64,000 nt of DNA. It comes from Paenarthrobacter sp. AR 02. GTDB lineage: Bacteria; Actinomycetota; Actinomycetes; Actinomycetales; Micrococcaceae. The stretch covers positions 124,001 to 188,000 of the forward strand of contig NZ_JAJUKH010000006.1 in assembly GCF_021538675.1 (NCBI RefSeq), read 5' to 3'. The notes below the pieces were generated by a model. That model saw only the letters and a program-made list of their open reading frames with translations, made no database searches and was not told where the DNA came from. Below, in pieces: positions 1-8,023 of this stretch (position 1 is its first letter; each line of letters begins with the position of its first letter). A program made the position numbers and the translations under genes.

Positions 1-437
1 AACACCGTGACCGGCGTCGTGGCCTTGGCAGTGGTGGTGTAGGAACCGGCCAGCACAGACTTGTGCGCAGTGCCGTCAGCTTCGACGCCCACGACATCCG
101 TGATAACACCTGCGCTGAGTTTGATGCCGAGCCGGCCCGCAATTTCCTTGCCCTCTGGCGAGTTGTCGAGAAGCACTGCGGTGGCTCCCGAAGCGTCGAC
201 GGCTGCCGCAAGGTAAGCGGCCTTCGGCCCAACAAGGTATTCGTCAAGGTTCGCCAGCGACGGCTGGTACACCGCAGAGGCACCGTAGGCACCCAAGGTG
301 GCCGCGACGTCGTCGGTCAGTTCACCGGTAATTGCGACGGCGGTCTCCCCCAGCGAACGGGCGATGGTCAGGAGCTCCAGGCTGCTCTTCTTGAGAGCCG
401 CTCCCGGGTTGTCAATGAAAACAAGTGCATTTGCCAT
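1..437 (-). CDS. etfA: Electron transfer flavoprotein subunit alpha (partial, 3' end outside window)
   Basis: Only the N-terminal ~145 residues are present; the gene runs off the left edge. The product reads MANALVFIDNPGAAL and continues with the alternating beta/alpha pattern of the ETF alpha N-terminal domain. The C-terminal FAD-binding domain would lie outside the window. ETF alpha pairs with ETF beta to carry electrons from acyl-CoA and other dehydrogenases to ETF:quinone oxidoreductase or a similar acceptor. The ATG at 437 is preceded by AAGGGG about 10 nt upstream. It follows etfB on the same strand with a 13-nt gap, so the two are almost certainly one transcript. The pairing with etfB makes the identification secure. 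Confidence 0.9.
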   Translation of the reverse strand, partial: MANALVFIDNPGAALKKSSLELLTIARSLGETAVAITGELTDDVAATLGAYGASAVYQPSLANLDEYLVGPKAAYLAAAVDASGATAVLLDNSPEGKEIAGRLGIKLSAGVITDVVGVEADGTAHKSVLAGSYTTTAKATTPVTV

Positions 438-450
438 GGTTGGGATCCCC

Positions 451-1266
451 TTAGAGCAGCTTCTGTGCGGCCAGGAAGTCGACCAGCTTGATGCCGGCGT
501 CGCCTTCGTCTGTGATGATGGTGCCTGCGGTCCGGGGTGGACGCGCATCCGCCGATTCCACCACTGTCCAGGAGCCGGCCAGGCCGACCTGGGAGGGATC
601 CAGCCCAATATCGGACAGCGTCAGGGAAGCGATCTTCTTTTTCTTGGCCGCCAGGATTCCCTTGAAGTTGGGGTACCGGGGCTCGTTGATCTGGTCGGTG
701 ACCGAAACGACGGCCGGAAGGCCCGCTTCGACAGTCTCCGAAAAGTGGCCGGCGTCACGGCGTGCGCGGACCTGACCGCCCGAAACCTCCAGGCTCGACG
801 CGAAGGTCACCTGTGGGTACGACAACCGCTCGGCCAGCTGCGCCGGAACAAGCGAGGTCTCGCCATCGGTCGATGCCATGCCCGTCAGGACAAGGTCCAC
901 CGGACGGCCGTCAGCCGAAAGGTGCTCAATGGCGGCGGCAAGGGCAAGCGACGTAGCCGCCGCATCCGAGCCGGCCAGCGCTTCGTCACTCAGGTGGACG
1001 CCCGAATACGCTCCGATCTGGAGGGATTTCTTGACGGCATTAACGGCTCCCGAAGGACCCATGCTCAAGGCAATGACCTCGTTGCCGGCTTTGGGGCCGC
1101 CACGCTCTTCAGCGAGCTGCAGCGCGGCCTCGAGGGCGTACTCATCCAGTTCGGACAGGATGCTCTCGTCACGGTCGGTTGTGTTGTCTGGGCCGGTGAT
1201 GTGCCGGTCGAACTGCGCGTCCGGGACGTGCTTGACCAGAACGACAATCTTCAATGTCTCTTCCAC
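451..1266 (-). CDS. etfB: Electron transfer flavoprotein subunit beta
   Basis: Beta subunit of the FAD/AMP-containing electron transfer flavoprotein, 267-271 aa, the normal family length. The N-terminus reads KIVVLVKHVPD, typical of ETF beta/FixA proteins, and residues near 130 (TGMASTDGETSLVPAQLAE) fit the nucleotide-binding part. It acts in the cytoplasm as the soluble partner of EtfA, encoded immediately downstream. The outermost start is GTG at 1266. An in-frame TTG at 1254 has GGAAG 5 nt upstream and gives the canonical MKIVVLVKHV start, so the true protein may be four residues shorter. The product is assigned with confidence; the exact start is not. Confidence 0.93.
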   Translation of the reverse strand: MEETLKIVVLVKHVPDAQFDRHITGPDNTTDRDESILSELDEYALEAALQLAEERGGPKAGNEVIALSMGPSGAVNAVKKSLQIGAYSGVHLSDEALAGSDAAATSLALAAAIEHLSADGRPVDLVLTGMASTDGETSLVPAQLAERLSYPQVTFASSLEVSGGQVRARRDAGHFSETVEAGLPAVVSVTDQINEPRYPNFKGILAAKKKKIASLTLSDIGLDPSQVGLAGSWTVVESADARPPRTAGTIITDEGDAGIKLVDFLAAQKLL

Positions 1267-1491
1267 TGTCTTCGAAGCAGCCTTCCATGCTTGTGGACGG
1301 CCAAACGCAGAAGCGTGGCCGTGAATTGCCCAGCGCGTGGGCTCGTCCTAGCTAAGCATATTGCCCACGGAATTCCACTCCCAGCGTTAACCCCTGTTTC
1401 GGGCCAAACGGCCGGGTGCAACGACGAAGCGGGCAACACCGAAGGGTGCGGCCCGCCGTCGTACTTGGCTTTTCCTGCTGTTGCTGCGCGC

Positions 1492-3138
1492 TTACTGCTG
1501 GGCAGCCGCGTCGAGGGTAACTTCAACCTCCTGCGACTGGCCGCCGCGGAGGATGGTCACCTTCACCTTGGCGCCCGCCGGCTGCTCCCGGACCGCTGCC
1601 GTGAGCTGGTTGGGGTCGCTGACCGCGTAGTCCCCGAACTTGGTAACGACGTCGCCCACTTTCAGCCCGGCCTTCGCGGCGGCGGAGCCCGACGTCACCG
1701 AAGCAACCTCGGCACCGACCGAGAAGCTCGAGTCACTGCCCGTGGAGGACTTGGCCCGCACCGAGACGCCGAACTGGCCGTGGCTGGCCTTGCCGGTATC
1801 GATAATCTCCTGGGCCACGCGCTTGGCATGGTTGATCGGGATGCTGAAGCCCACGCCGATGTTGCCGCTGGAAGAACTGGAGGTGCCGCTGCCGGCGGAA
1901 GCGATCGCGACGTTCACGCCAATGATTTCACCCTTGCTGTTGACCAGGGCGCCGCCGGAGTTACCCGGGTTGATCGCGGCGTCAGTCTGGATCACGTTGA
2001 TGGAGATGGATCCCTCATTCGCCGTGGACTGGCTCTGGCCACCGCCTGGAGGGGCGAATTGGAAGCCCTGTCCGCCGCCTTGGGAATTGTCCGTGCCCTC
2101 CTTCGGCGCGGCCGACGAAGCCACGCTGATGGTGCGGTTCAGGGTCGAAACGATGCCGTCCGTGACAGTCCCGGTCAGGCCCAGCGGCGAACCGATCGCG
2201 ACGGCGGTGTCCCCCACGTTGATCTTGGAAGAGTCACCCAACGCCGCCGGAACCAGGCCCGAGGCGTCGTCCACCTTGATGACGGCCAGATCTGACAGAG
2301 GATCTGTGCCTACGACCGTGGCTTTGAGCACCTTGCCATCGCTGGTCCGTACCTCGATCGCCGCGTTGGACGTCGCTCCGTCCAAGGTGACCACGTGGGT
2401 GTTGGTCAGGATGTGGCCCTTGTCATCGAGGATGATGCCGGAGCCCGTACCGCCTTCGTTGCCACTGGTTGCCTTGATGGTCACCACGCTGGGCGAGGCC
2501 TTGGCGGCTGCTGCGGTGATGACGTTGACGTCGTCCTTGTTGTTCACGATGACCGTGCTGGACTGGCTGCCCGTCGAGGCCGCAGGTGAGGTGTTGTTGT
2601 CCCACAACGCGTTGCTTCCAGCCACCACGCCGCCGCCAATCAAGCCAGCGGCGAGCATGCTCGCGACCAGGGTCCCGACGCCGAAAGCCGGCTTGCGTTT
2701 GGTAGTGACCGCGGTCGACTGTCCAGGTGTGTGCTGCGATCCAGGTCCCTGATGGGGTCCCTGGGCGTTGCTGAAATGCGAGCCCGGGTTGTTGGCCTGT
2801 CCCCCGCCGTAGAACGGCTGCTGCGAGGGGTACGCAGGACGCTGCGTTGGGGCTTGGTGCTGCGCACCGGGCTGAGCCCCTTGGGCCGGGCCCTGTTGGG
2901 CGCCGTAGTAGTGGGGGTTCGGCGCCGTCGGCTGGTGCTGTCCGGCCGGCGGCTGATGCTGTCCGGCTGGCGGCTGATATGCCGGAATGGGAGTTGTTGG
3001 TTGTGCTCCGCCCTGGCCTGAAGTCCAGGCAGGCTGCTGCTGGGTAGCGTTGGCATCGTTGTGCTCGCCCGAAGTGGCCCGTGGCTCAGACGGCTCACGG
3101 TTCTCTGGGGCGGTGCCCTGCGCTGGGTTCTCCGTCAT
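1492..3138 (-). CDS. HtrA/DegP-type trypsin-like serine protease with PDZ domain
   Basis: A 548-aa membrane-anchored protease for quality control of extracytoplasmic proteins. Order: a Gln/Pro/Gly-rich cytoplasmic segment (1-145), a positive stop and one transmembrane helix (about 152-174), a trypsin-like domain (about 205-435) and one PDZ domain (about 455-545). The triad is visible as His248 in LTNTHVV, Asp283 in SDLAVIKVD and Ser394 in GNSGGALVN. A Gly/Gln-rich insertion (about 341-375) sits before the Ser motif. The ATG at 3138 is chosen over a further upstream Met because AAAGGAAG lies 5-6 nt before it. It diverges from the TPM/pspA genes. Which numbered actinobacterial HtrA paralogue it equals cannot be told from sequence alone. 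Confidence 0.92.
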   Translation of the reverse strand: MTENPAQGTAPENREPSEPRATSGEHNDANATQQQPAWTSGQGGAQPTTPIPAYQPPAGQHQPPAGQHQPTAPNPHYYGAQQGPAQGAQPGAQHQAPTQRPAYPSQQPFYGGGQANNPGSHFSNAQGPHQGPGSQHTPGQSTAVTTKRKPAFGVGTLVASMLAAGLIGGGVVAGSNALWDNNTSPAASTGSQSSTVIVNNKDDVNVITAAAAKASPSVVTIKATSGNEGGTGSGIILDDKGHILTNTHVVTLDGATSNAAIEVRTSDGKVLKATVVGTDPLSDLAVIKVDDASGLVPAALGDSSKINVGDTAVAIGSPLGLTGTVTDGIVSTLNRTISVASSAAPKEGTDNSQGGGQGFQFAPPGGGQSQSTANEGSISINVIQTDAAINPGNSGGALVNSKGEIIGVNVAIASAGSGTSSSSSGNIGVGFSIPINHAKRVAQEIIDTGKASHGQFGVSVRAKSSTGSDSSFSVGAEVASVTSGSAAAKAGLKVGDVVTKFGDYAVSDPNQLTAAVREQPAGAKVKVTILRGGQSQEVEVTLDAAAQQ

Positions 3139-3459
3139 GGGTCTTCCTTTCGTCCTCGTCTTCATCAACTATGTACCCATTCACTGGAACAAAAGCGGAC
3201 GTTCGCTGGGAGCTTCCTGAAAGGGCAGGGCGAGCGGTGCAGGGGTTCCTTGGATTGCCCTAAACGTGCCAACAGCCACGCTTTCTCCTATATTTCGCTG
3301 GTGGCATATTCACCGCTGTGGACGGGCTATGGGGTGCACCATAGAATCAAGAGGAATTGCCACAGCGACCTGCGGCTTTACACCATGCGTGGGGGCGCTG
3401 AGCATTCTGTGACGATTGGTACGCCTTGTTCCAGTCGCAGACGTGCTGAAGGGTTGCAC
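3139..3459. promoter_or_regulatory. Divergent intergenic region between htrA-like and TPM-domain genes
   Basis: About 320 bases without a credible gene. It must hold the promoters of both divergent genes. A -10-like hexamer TAGAAT at 3342-3347 faces the TPM gene, without a good -35 at the right spacing. GAAGGG just before 3460 is the ribosome-binding site of the TPM gene. Nothing else is recognisable. Open frames across it lack actinobacterial codon bias and belong to upstream extensions. Confidence 0.4.
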
Positions 3460-5517
3460 ATGCGGTCAATATTTAAACGCGTACTCGCTGTCGTTGGCGT
3501 GGCTGGAGTGTTGGCCTTCCCGGCCGGCGCGGCTTTTGCTGCCGATCCCGTAACGATACCGTCGGGGCAGAACATCGTGGATGATGCGAATCTCCTGGGC
3601 AGCCGCAAGGGTGAAGTCCAGGACGCAATTCAAAAGACACTTAAGGACCACAAGTACAACCTGTACGTGGTGACGGTGGACTCGTTCACGAATCCTTCCG
3701 ATCCCAAAGCCTGGACACAGGCCGTAGCTACGGCCAAGAAGATGGGCAAAGCAGACGCCGTTCTGGCCATCTCTGCAGCAGGTCAGTACAACTTCGTGGT
3801 GAACTCTGCGAGTTCGATCGCCTCCAAGCAGGCCAACATCACTCAGAACGCTGTGACGGCCAACCTGGCAGGTGGCAAGAAGGACTATGCCCAGGCCGCG
3901 ATTGATACTGCAGCCGCTATCGGCGATGCAGCCGGCGGCGGCAGCGGAACTGTGCCCAGCGGCAACGCAGGTGTCGGCGTCCTGGTTGGCGTCGGCGCCG
4001 TTGCTGCTGGTGGCGCAGGAACCTACCTCTACCTCCGGAACCGCCGCAAGAAGGCCGGCACCAAGGCAGTCAGTGCAAGTTACGGTCCGCAGGGCGAACA
4101 GCTTGACCCGTTGGCTGGCCTGAGCATCCCCGAGTTGAGGCAGAAGAGCGGTTCGCTGTTGATTGAAGCCGATGATGCCATCAAGTCGAGCGAGCAGGAA
4201 CTCGGCTTCGCGCAGGCACAGTATGGCGATTCCGCAATCGGCAACTTCACCAAGGCCCTGGAAGAGGCCAAGAACCACATGACCGAGTCGTTCAAGCTGC
4301 AGCAGCAGCTCGACGACCATATCCCGGACACCGAAGAGCAGCAGCGGACCTGGCTTGGAGAGATCATTCGCCGGTCCGAGGCCGCCTTGGCATCACTCCG
4401 CGACCAAAAGGCGGATTTCGACTCCCTGCGCGAGCTGGAAAAGACCGCGCCGCAGGCTCTGGCAGCCGTCTCGGCAGGGGCCAAGGACGCTGACGCCAGG
4501 ATCGCCAGCGCGGAGCAATCCCTTGAAGGACTTCGTGCCAAGTACGCCGAAACCGCTTTGACCCAGGTTTCGGACAACATTCTCCAGGCCAAGGAGCGCC
4601 TCGCGTTTGTACAGAACGCCGCTTCCACCGCACAGGAGAAACTGGCTGCAGGTGAGAACAGCATGGCGGCGGTGGCCGTCCGCGCTGCCGAGGAGAGCCT
4701 GCACCAGACGAACATCCTGATCGAAGCAATATCCAAGACTGCGGGAAGCCTGGATGAAGCCCGCGCGTCGCTTGACGGCGCCGTGGCAGAGACCAGCCAG
4801 GACCTTGCCCAGGCACGTGCGATGATCCAGTCCGGTGCACACCCCGAGCTGGCCGGCCCGGTGGCTGGCGTGGAATCTGCCTTGGCGCAGGTCAAAGCAG
4901 AGATTCAGGGCGGCAAGATCGATCCCATCGCCACGCTCAGCCGCGTTGAGTCGGCCCATCAGGTCCTGGACCAGTCGTTGACGGGTATCCGGGACCAGCA
5001 GGAACAGGCCCGGCGCGCCCAGGCCTCGCTGCAGCAAACCATCATGGCGGCACAGGCCCAAATCAGCGCTACCTCGGACTACATCACCGCTCGACGCGGC
5101 GGCGTAGGCACAGAAGCCCGTACCCGACTGGCCGAAGCACAGCGAAACCTCGACTACGCCTTGTCCATCTCCCGCAATGATCCCGTAACGGCCCTGACCT
5201 ACGCCCAGCAGGCACACTCCCTCGCCGCGCAGGCAGCTCAGCTCGCACAGTCCGACGTTGACCAGTTCGGCTACGCAGACCAAGGTTACGGTCGTGGTGG
5301 AATGTTCGGCGGCGGCGGAGGCGGCGGTGGTGGCCTCGGCGGCGCCATCCTCGGCGGAATCCTCATCAACTCCATCCTCAACGGCGGCGGGGGTGGCTGG
5401 GGTGGTGGCCACAACGACGGCGGGGGCGGCGGAGGCTTCTTCGGCGGCGACTCGGGCGGTGGCGACTTCGGTGGCGGTGGCGGCGACTTCGGTGGCGGCG
5501 ATTCCGGCAGCTTCTAG
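3460..5517 (+). CDS. TPM-domain membrane protein with long coiled coil and Gly-rich tail
   Basis: A 685-aa protein. Residues 1-28 are a signal peptide ending AFA-AD. Residues about 30-160 match the TPM (TLP18.3/Psb32/MOLO-1) fold, with the family-like phrases VDDANLL near 40 and YNLYVVTVDSF near 66. One transmembrane helix (about 171-192) is followed by RNRRKK, which predicts that the rest is cytoplasmic. Residues about 220-600 are Ala/Glu/Gln-rich, strongly coiled-coil, and the last ~70 residues are almost only Gly with Asp/Ser/Phe. The ATG at 3460 has GAAGGG 7 nt upstream and is followed directly by the signal peptide. pspA starts 100 nt downstream on the same strand. Function is unproven; a membrane partner of PspA is an inference from context. 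Confidence 0.85.
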   Translation: MRSIFKRVLAVVGVAGVLAFPAGAAFAADPVTIPSGQNIVDDANLLGSRKGEVQDAIQKTLKDHKYNLYVVTVDSFTNPSDPKAWTQAVATAKKMGKADAVLAISAAGQYNFVVNSASSIASKQANITQNAVTANLAGGKKDYAQAAIDTAAAIGDAAGGGSGTVPSGNAGVGVLVGVGAVAAGGAGTYLYLRNRRKKAGTKAVSASYGPQGEQLDPLAGLSIPELRQKSGSLLIEADDAIKSSEQELGFAQAQYGDSAIGNFTKALEEAKNHMTESFKLQQQLDDHIPDTEEQQRTWLGEIIRRSEAALASLRDQKADFDSLRELEKTAPQALAAVSAGAKDADARIASAEQSLEGLRAKYAETALTQVSDNILQAKERLAFVQNAASTAQEKLAAGENSMAAVAVRAAEESLHQTNILIEAISKTAGSLDEARASLDGAVAETSQDLAQARAMIQSGAHPELAGPVAGVESALAQVKAEIQGGKIDPIATLSRVESAHQVLDQSLTGIRDQQEQARRAQASLQQTIMAAQAQISATSDYITARRGGVGTEARTRLAEAQRNLDYALSISRNDPVTALTYAQQAHSLAAQAAQLAQSDVDQFGYADQGYGRGGMFGGGGGGGGGLGGAILGGILINSILNGGGGGWGGGHNDGGGGGGFFGGDSGGGDFGGGGGDFGGGDSGSF

Positions 5518-5617
5518 ACCTACAAACTAAGCGGGGTCCGTGCCCCGAATAGCAGCGGTACAACAACTGATCACTGATTTCAGTGGGCATTCACTGAGCA
5601 GGACGAAAGGCAACACC

Positions 5618-6406
5618 ATGGTTAAGCAGTCCATTTTCGGTCGGATCTCCCAGCTGGCTAAGGCCAACATCAACGCCTTGCTCGACCAGGCAGAGGACCC
5701 GCAGAAAATGCTGGACCAGATGGTCCGCGACTACACGAACAACATTGCCGAGGCCGAGTCAGCTGTGGCGCAGACCATCGGCAACCTCCGGATGCTGCAG
5801 GCGGACTACAACGAGGACATCAAGAATGCCCAGGACTGGGGCAACAAAGCACTCGCTGCATCCCGCAAGGCCGACGAATACCGTGCTTCCGGTAACGCCG
5901 CGGATGCCCAGAAGTTCGACAACCTCGCCAAGGTGGCCATCCAGCGGCAGATGACTGCCGAATCCGAGGCACGGACGGCTGAGCCCAGCATCGCGTCCCA
6001 GACCGAGGTTGTGGACAAGCTCAAGACCGGGCTTGACCAGATGAAGAACAAGCTCAACCAGCTCACCGCCAAGCGCAACGAGCTCGTGGCACGCTCGAAG
6101 ACCGCCGCTGCGCAGTCCCAGGTACACGACGCCCTCAAGAGCATCGACATCATGGACCCGACCAGCGAGGTAGGCCGCTTCGAAGAGAAGATCCGCCGCG
6201 AAGAGGCAAAGGTCCTCGGCCAGCAGGAACTCGCCAGCTCCAGCCTCGATGCCCAGTTCAACCAGTTGGAAGACCTGGGCGAACAGACCGAAATCGAGGC
6301 CCGGCTCGCGGCACTCAAGTCCGGCGGCGCCAAGCCGGCAATCGGCGCCGGAACCCCGGCCTCGAGCGGCTCGACCGTTGACGAAGCCGACTTCGACAAG
6401 CTCTAG
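5618..6406 (+). CDS. pspA: PspA/IM30 family protein
   Basis: A 262-aa cytoplasmic, peripheral membrane protein of the PspA/Vipp1/IM30 family. It starts MVKQSIFGRISQLAKANINALLD, the usual amphipathic N-terminal helix, and continues almost entirely as heptad-rich helix (MLDQMVRDY, LDQMKNKLNQL). Family members bind stored-curvature-stressed membranes, form oligomeric rods or rings and limit ion leakage. The ATG at 5618 has AAAGG 8 nt upstream. It follows the TPM-domain gene by 100 nt without an obvious terminator between, and a strong intrinsic terminator follows it, so the pair is probably one transcription unit. No pspB/pspC or pspF homologue is nearby. Confidence 0.93.
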   Translation: MVKQSIFGRISQLAKANINALLDQAEDPQKMLDQMVRDYTNNIAEAESAVAQTIGNLRMLQADYNEDIKNAQDWGNKALAASRKADEYRASGNAADAQKFDNLAKVAIQRQMTAESEARTAEPSIASQTEVVDKLKTGLDQMKNKLNQLTAKRNELVARSKTAAAQSQVHDALKSIDIMDPTSEVGRFEEKIRREEAKVLGQQELASSSLDAQFNQLEDLGEQTEIEARLAALKSGGAKPAIGAGTPASSGSTVDEADFDKL

Positions 6407-6448
6407 AAAGCCGCCGGCACGTTCACGCCGGCACCCTTATTAACCTTG

Positions 6449-6487
6449 AAGTGGGTGGGACCGGATACGGGTCCTACCCACTTTTTT
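6449..6487 (+). terminator. Rho-independent terminator after pspA
   Basis: A 14-bp stem (arms 6449-6462 and 6470-6483, one G-T wobble) with a 7-nt loop, continuing into a run of T residues to 6487. It lies 42 nt past the pspA stop codon and before the convergent GntR gene. Confidence 0.85.
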
Positions 6488-6515
6488 GTTGCCTCTTTTG
6501 ACTCCAGCACGGCAA

Positions 6516-7307
6516 CTATCCACCAGGCGGCTGGTCCTGGCCCGGGCTGGCATCCGTTGCCACTTCGGCCCGGATCTCAAAACCTTTCGGATGGAAGTAC
6601 GTCACTGTGCATTCCAAAACCTCGCCGTGGGGTCCGAGCGTGGTCCGTTCCAAGCGCGGGACCATGGGGAATTCGCGAACGTTCAGGGCGTCAGCGAGGT
6701 GCTCCGGGGGTGCATGCATGGTTACCGTGATTTCGGCCCGGTGCAGGGGCTTGAGGGTCCTGTCCTGGATGACCTGGTAAATCGAGTTCCGCTCCGCGTC
6801 GGCAAGACTGATGTGGCGTCCAATGTGCGACGGTATGAATATCTCAGCAATTGCATAAGGCCAGCCCGCGCTTGAATAGGAGCGGCGAATGACCAGAACA
6901 AGGTTGTCCTCGGAGACCAGCTTGGCCGGCACCGATTGATCCTTTTCCATCCACTTGTATTCGATGAGCCCTTTGACGGTCTTCATCCCCGCCGCAGTAA
7001 ACGTCTCCATGAACGGTGCCAGGCGGTTGAGCATCTTGACCGGCCGCTGGGCCATCACGAACGTCCCCTTTCCCTGCCTGCGGATCAGGAGACCCTTGAC
7101 CACGAGCTTCTCAATGGCTTTACGAACAGTAGTACGGCTGATCCCGTACTCATCCATGAGAGACTCTTCCGTTGGTATGCGGGAGCCCGGTTCCAAGCGG
7201 CTGACCTGTTCTGTCAGGACGTCGGCCACCTGCTGGTAGACAGCGACTGGGCTGTCCCGTTGAAGGATCCGATGATCGAGGCCAAGGTGGGGGTCTTCAT
7301 TGACCAA
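6516..7307 (-). CDS. GntR-family transcriptional regulator (HutC/UTRA type)
   Basis: A 263-aa DNA-binding regulator. The N-terminal winged helix (about 18-85) contains YQQVADVLTEQV, the linker phrase PTEESLMDEYGISRTTVRKA and RRQGKGTFV, which are classic for GntR. The C-terminal ~150 residues fit a UTRA effector domain (IRRSYSSAGWPYAIAEIFIP, YFHPKGFEIRAEV), so the ligand is likely a small sugar or amino-acid derivative, not identifiable here. The TTG start at 7307 is preferred because AGGAG lies 8 nt upstream; the longer frame to 7376 has no such site. It is convergent with pspA and followed by no co-directional operon partner, so its target is not evident from context. Confidence 0.88.
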   Translation of the reverse strand: MVNEDPHLGLDHRILQRDSPVAVYQQVADVLTEQVSRLEPGSRIPTEESLMDEYGISRTTVRKAIEKLVVKGLLIRRQGKGTFVMAQRPVKMLNRLAPFMETFTAAGMKTVKGLIEYKWMEKDQSVPAKLVSEDNLVLVIRRSYSSAGWPYAIAEIFIPSHIGRHISLADAERNSIYQVIQDRTLKPLHRAEITVTMHAPPEHLADALNVREFPMVPRLERTTLGPHGEVLECTVTYFHPKGFEIRAEVATDASPGQDQPPGG

Positions 7308-7419
7308 TGGGCCGTCTCCTCTGTTCTGGCAAAGTATGGCAACTATCAGACGCAAAGGAATTCCGTGCGCGGCCAATCGGCTTCGATGCTAGCATCGGCG
7401 GCCCGACCTGCCCTTAAAG

Positions 7420-7456
7420 CAAAAGATCCGGATCAGTAATACTGATCCGGACCTTT
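7420..7456 (-). terminator. Intrinsic terminator after initiator tRNA copy 1
   Basis: A 16-bp stem (7422-7437 with 7441-7456, one A-C mismatch) with a 3-nt loop; on the minus strand it ends in a T run. It is the sister of the hairpin at 7771-7806. Confidence 0.75.
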
Positions 7457-7557
7457 ATCCAGTTGCGGGGACAGGATTTGAACCTGTGACCTCTGGGTTA
7501 TGAGCTCAGCGAGCTACCGAACTGCTCCACCCCGCGTCGCAAGAACAACTCTACCGT
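7421..7557 (-). repeat. Duplicated tRNA-terminator block, copy 1
   Basis: This ~137-bp block (terminator, initiator tRNA and the ~20 nt upstream of it) recurs at 7770-7907 with about five substitutions and one indel. It points to a tandem segmental duplication of one tRNA transcription unit. Confidence 0.85.
7463..7536 (-). tRNA. tRNA-Met (CAU), initiator type, copy 1 with altered anticodon stem
   Basis: A 74-nt cloverleaf read on the minus strand, anticodon CAU, no encoded CCA. It starts CGCGGGG and the acceptor ends CCCCGCA, giving the unpaired C1-A72 that marks bacterial initiator tRNA. TTCAAATC in the T loop and AGCAGTTCGGTAGCTC in the D arm fit. The anticodon stem is CTGAG/CCCAG: one of the three G-C pairs characteristic of initiators is replaced by A30-C40. 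A second copy with an intact stem lies at 7813-7886. A -10-like TAGAGT lies at 7553-7548. Confidence 0.93.
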
Positions 7558-7621
7558 ACCCGCGGTGTGCTTCTGACCAGTCGGGTCAGAACGTGCCGGA
7601 GATCACCTCAACCCCTCCCCC

Positions 7622-7747
7622 AAACCGGTGGGACGTGAGAGAGCGTCACACCCAAAGGGGCGGGACAAGAGAGAGCGTCACACCCAAAGGGGCGGGACAA
7701 GAGAGAGCGTCTCCCCCAAACGGGAGGGATATGAGTGAGGGTTTGGA
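7622..7747. repeat. 32-bp tandem repeat between the two initiator tRNA genes
   Basis: Three head-to-tail 32-bp units at 7622-7653, 7654-7685 and 7686-7717, followed by a degenerate partial unit to about 7747. Units 2 and 3 differ in only a few bases. Each carries GGGAC(G/A)(T/A)GAGAGAGCGTC. There is no spacer between units. The 8-bp inverted repeat TTCTGACC/GGTCAGAA (7571-7591) lies between this array and tRNA copy 1. The function is unknown. Confidence 0.85.
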
Positions 7748-7766
7748 GGCAGGCCGTTCGAGGCAA

Positions 7767-7806
7767 AACAAAAGGTCCGGATCAGTGATGACTGATCCGG
7801 ACCTTT
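7767..7806 (-). terminator. Intrinsic terminator after initiator tRNA copy 2
   Basis: A perfect 16-bp stem (7771-7786 with 7791-7806), 4-nt loop, ending in TTTTG on the minus strand. Confidence 0.85.
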
Positions 7807-7907
7807 TTCCAGTTGCGGGGACAGGATTTGAACCTGTGACCTCTGGGTTATGAGCCCAGCGAGCTACCGAACTGCTCCACCCCGCGTCGCAAGAACAACA
7901 CTACCGT
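7770..7907 (-). repeat. Duplicated tRNA-terminator block, copy 2
   Basis: The second copy of the block at 7421-7557; see that entry. It has the perfect terminator stem and the intact tRNA anticodon stem, so copy 1 looks like the diverged one. Confidence 0.85.
7813..7886 (-). tRNA. tRNA-Met (CAU), initiator type, copy 2
   Basis: A 74-nt cloverleaf on the minus strand with anticodon CAU, CGCGGGG/CCCCGCA acceptor with the C1-A72 mismatch, and anticodon stem CTGGG/CCCAG containing the three consecutive G-C pairs of initiator tRNAs. CCA is not encoded. A -10-like TAGTGT sits at 7903-7898. This copy looks like the standard formyl-methionine tRNA. Confidence 0.96.
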
Positions 7908-7964
7908 CAGGTGAACGGCAGACCAAATCCTGGCTACGTGACATGCATCTCCCCCGCACGAGCA

Positions 7965-8006
7965 AGGGCCGGTACCGGCCTCCAGGAGGAGGCTGGTACC
8001 GGCCCT
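7965..8006 (-). terminator. Long hairpin downstream of the UPF0182 gene
   Basis: A 19-bp stem (7965-7983 with 7988-8006, one G-T wobble) and a 4-nt loop, 17 nt past the stop codon of the UPF0182 gene. No T run follows, a common form of actinobacterial terminator. Confidence 0.65.
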
Positions 8007-8023
8007 CGCCGCACACGCCGCTC

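Noticed and set aside
298..2295. Long plus-strand open frame of 665 codons
   Set aside because: It lies antisense to etfA, etfB and the HtrA gene, has no domain-like sequence and is Arg/Gly-rich as expected from GC-rich shadow frames.
3061..3459. Upstream extension of the TPM-domain gene
   Set aside because: The frame is open, but a clear ribosome-binding site and signal peptide start at 3460, and the extension has no coding character.
7622..7747. Possible CRISPR array
   Set aside because: The 32-bp units are head-to-tail without spacers, there are no cas genes, and only three to four units exist.
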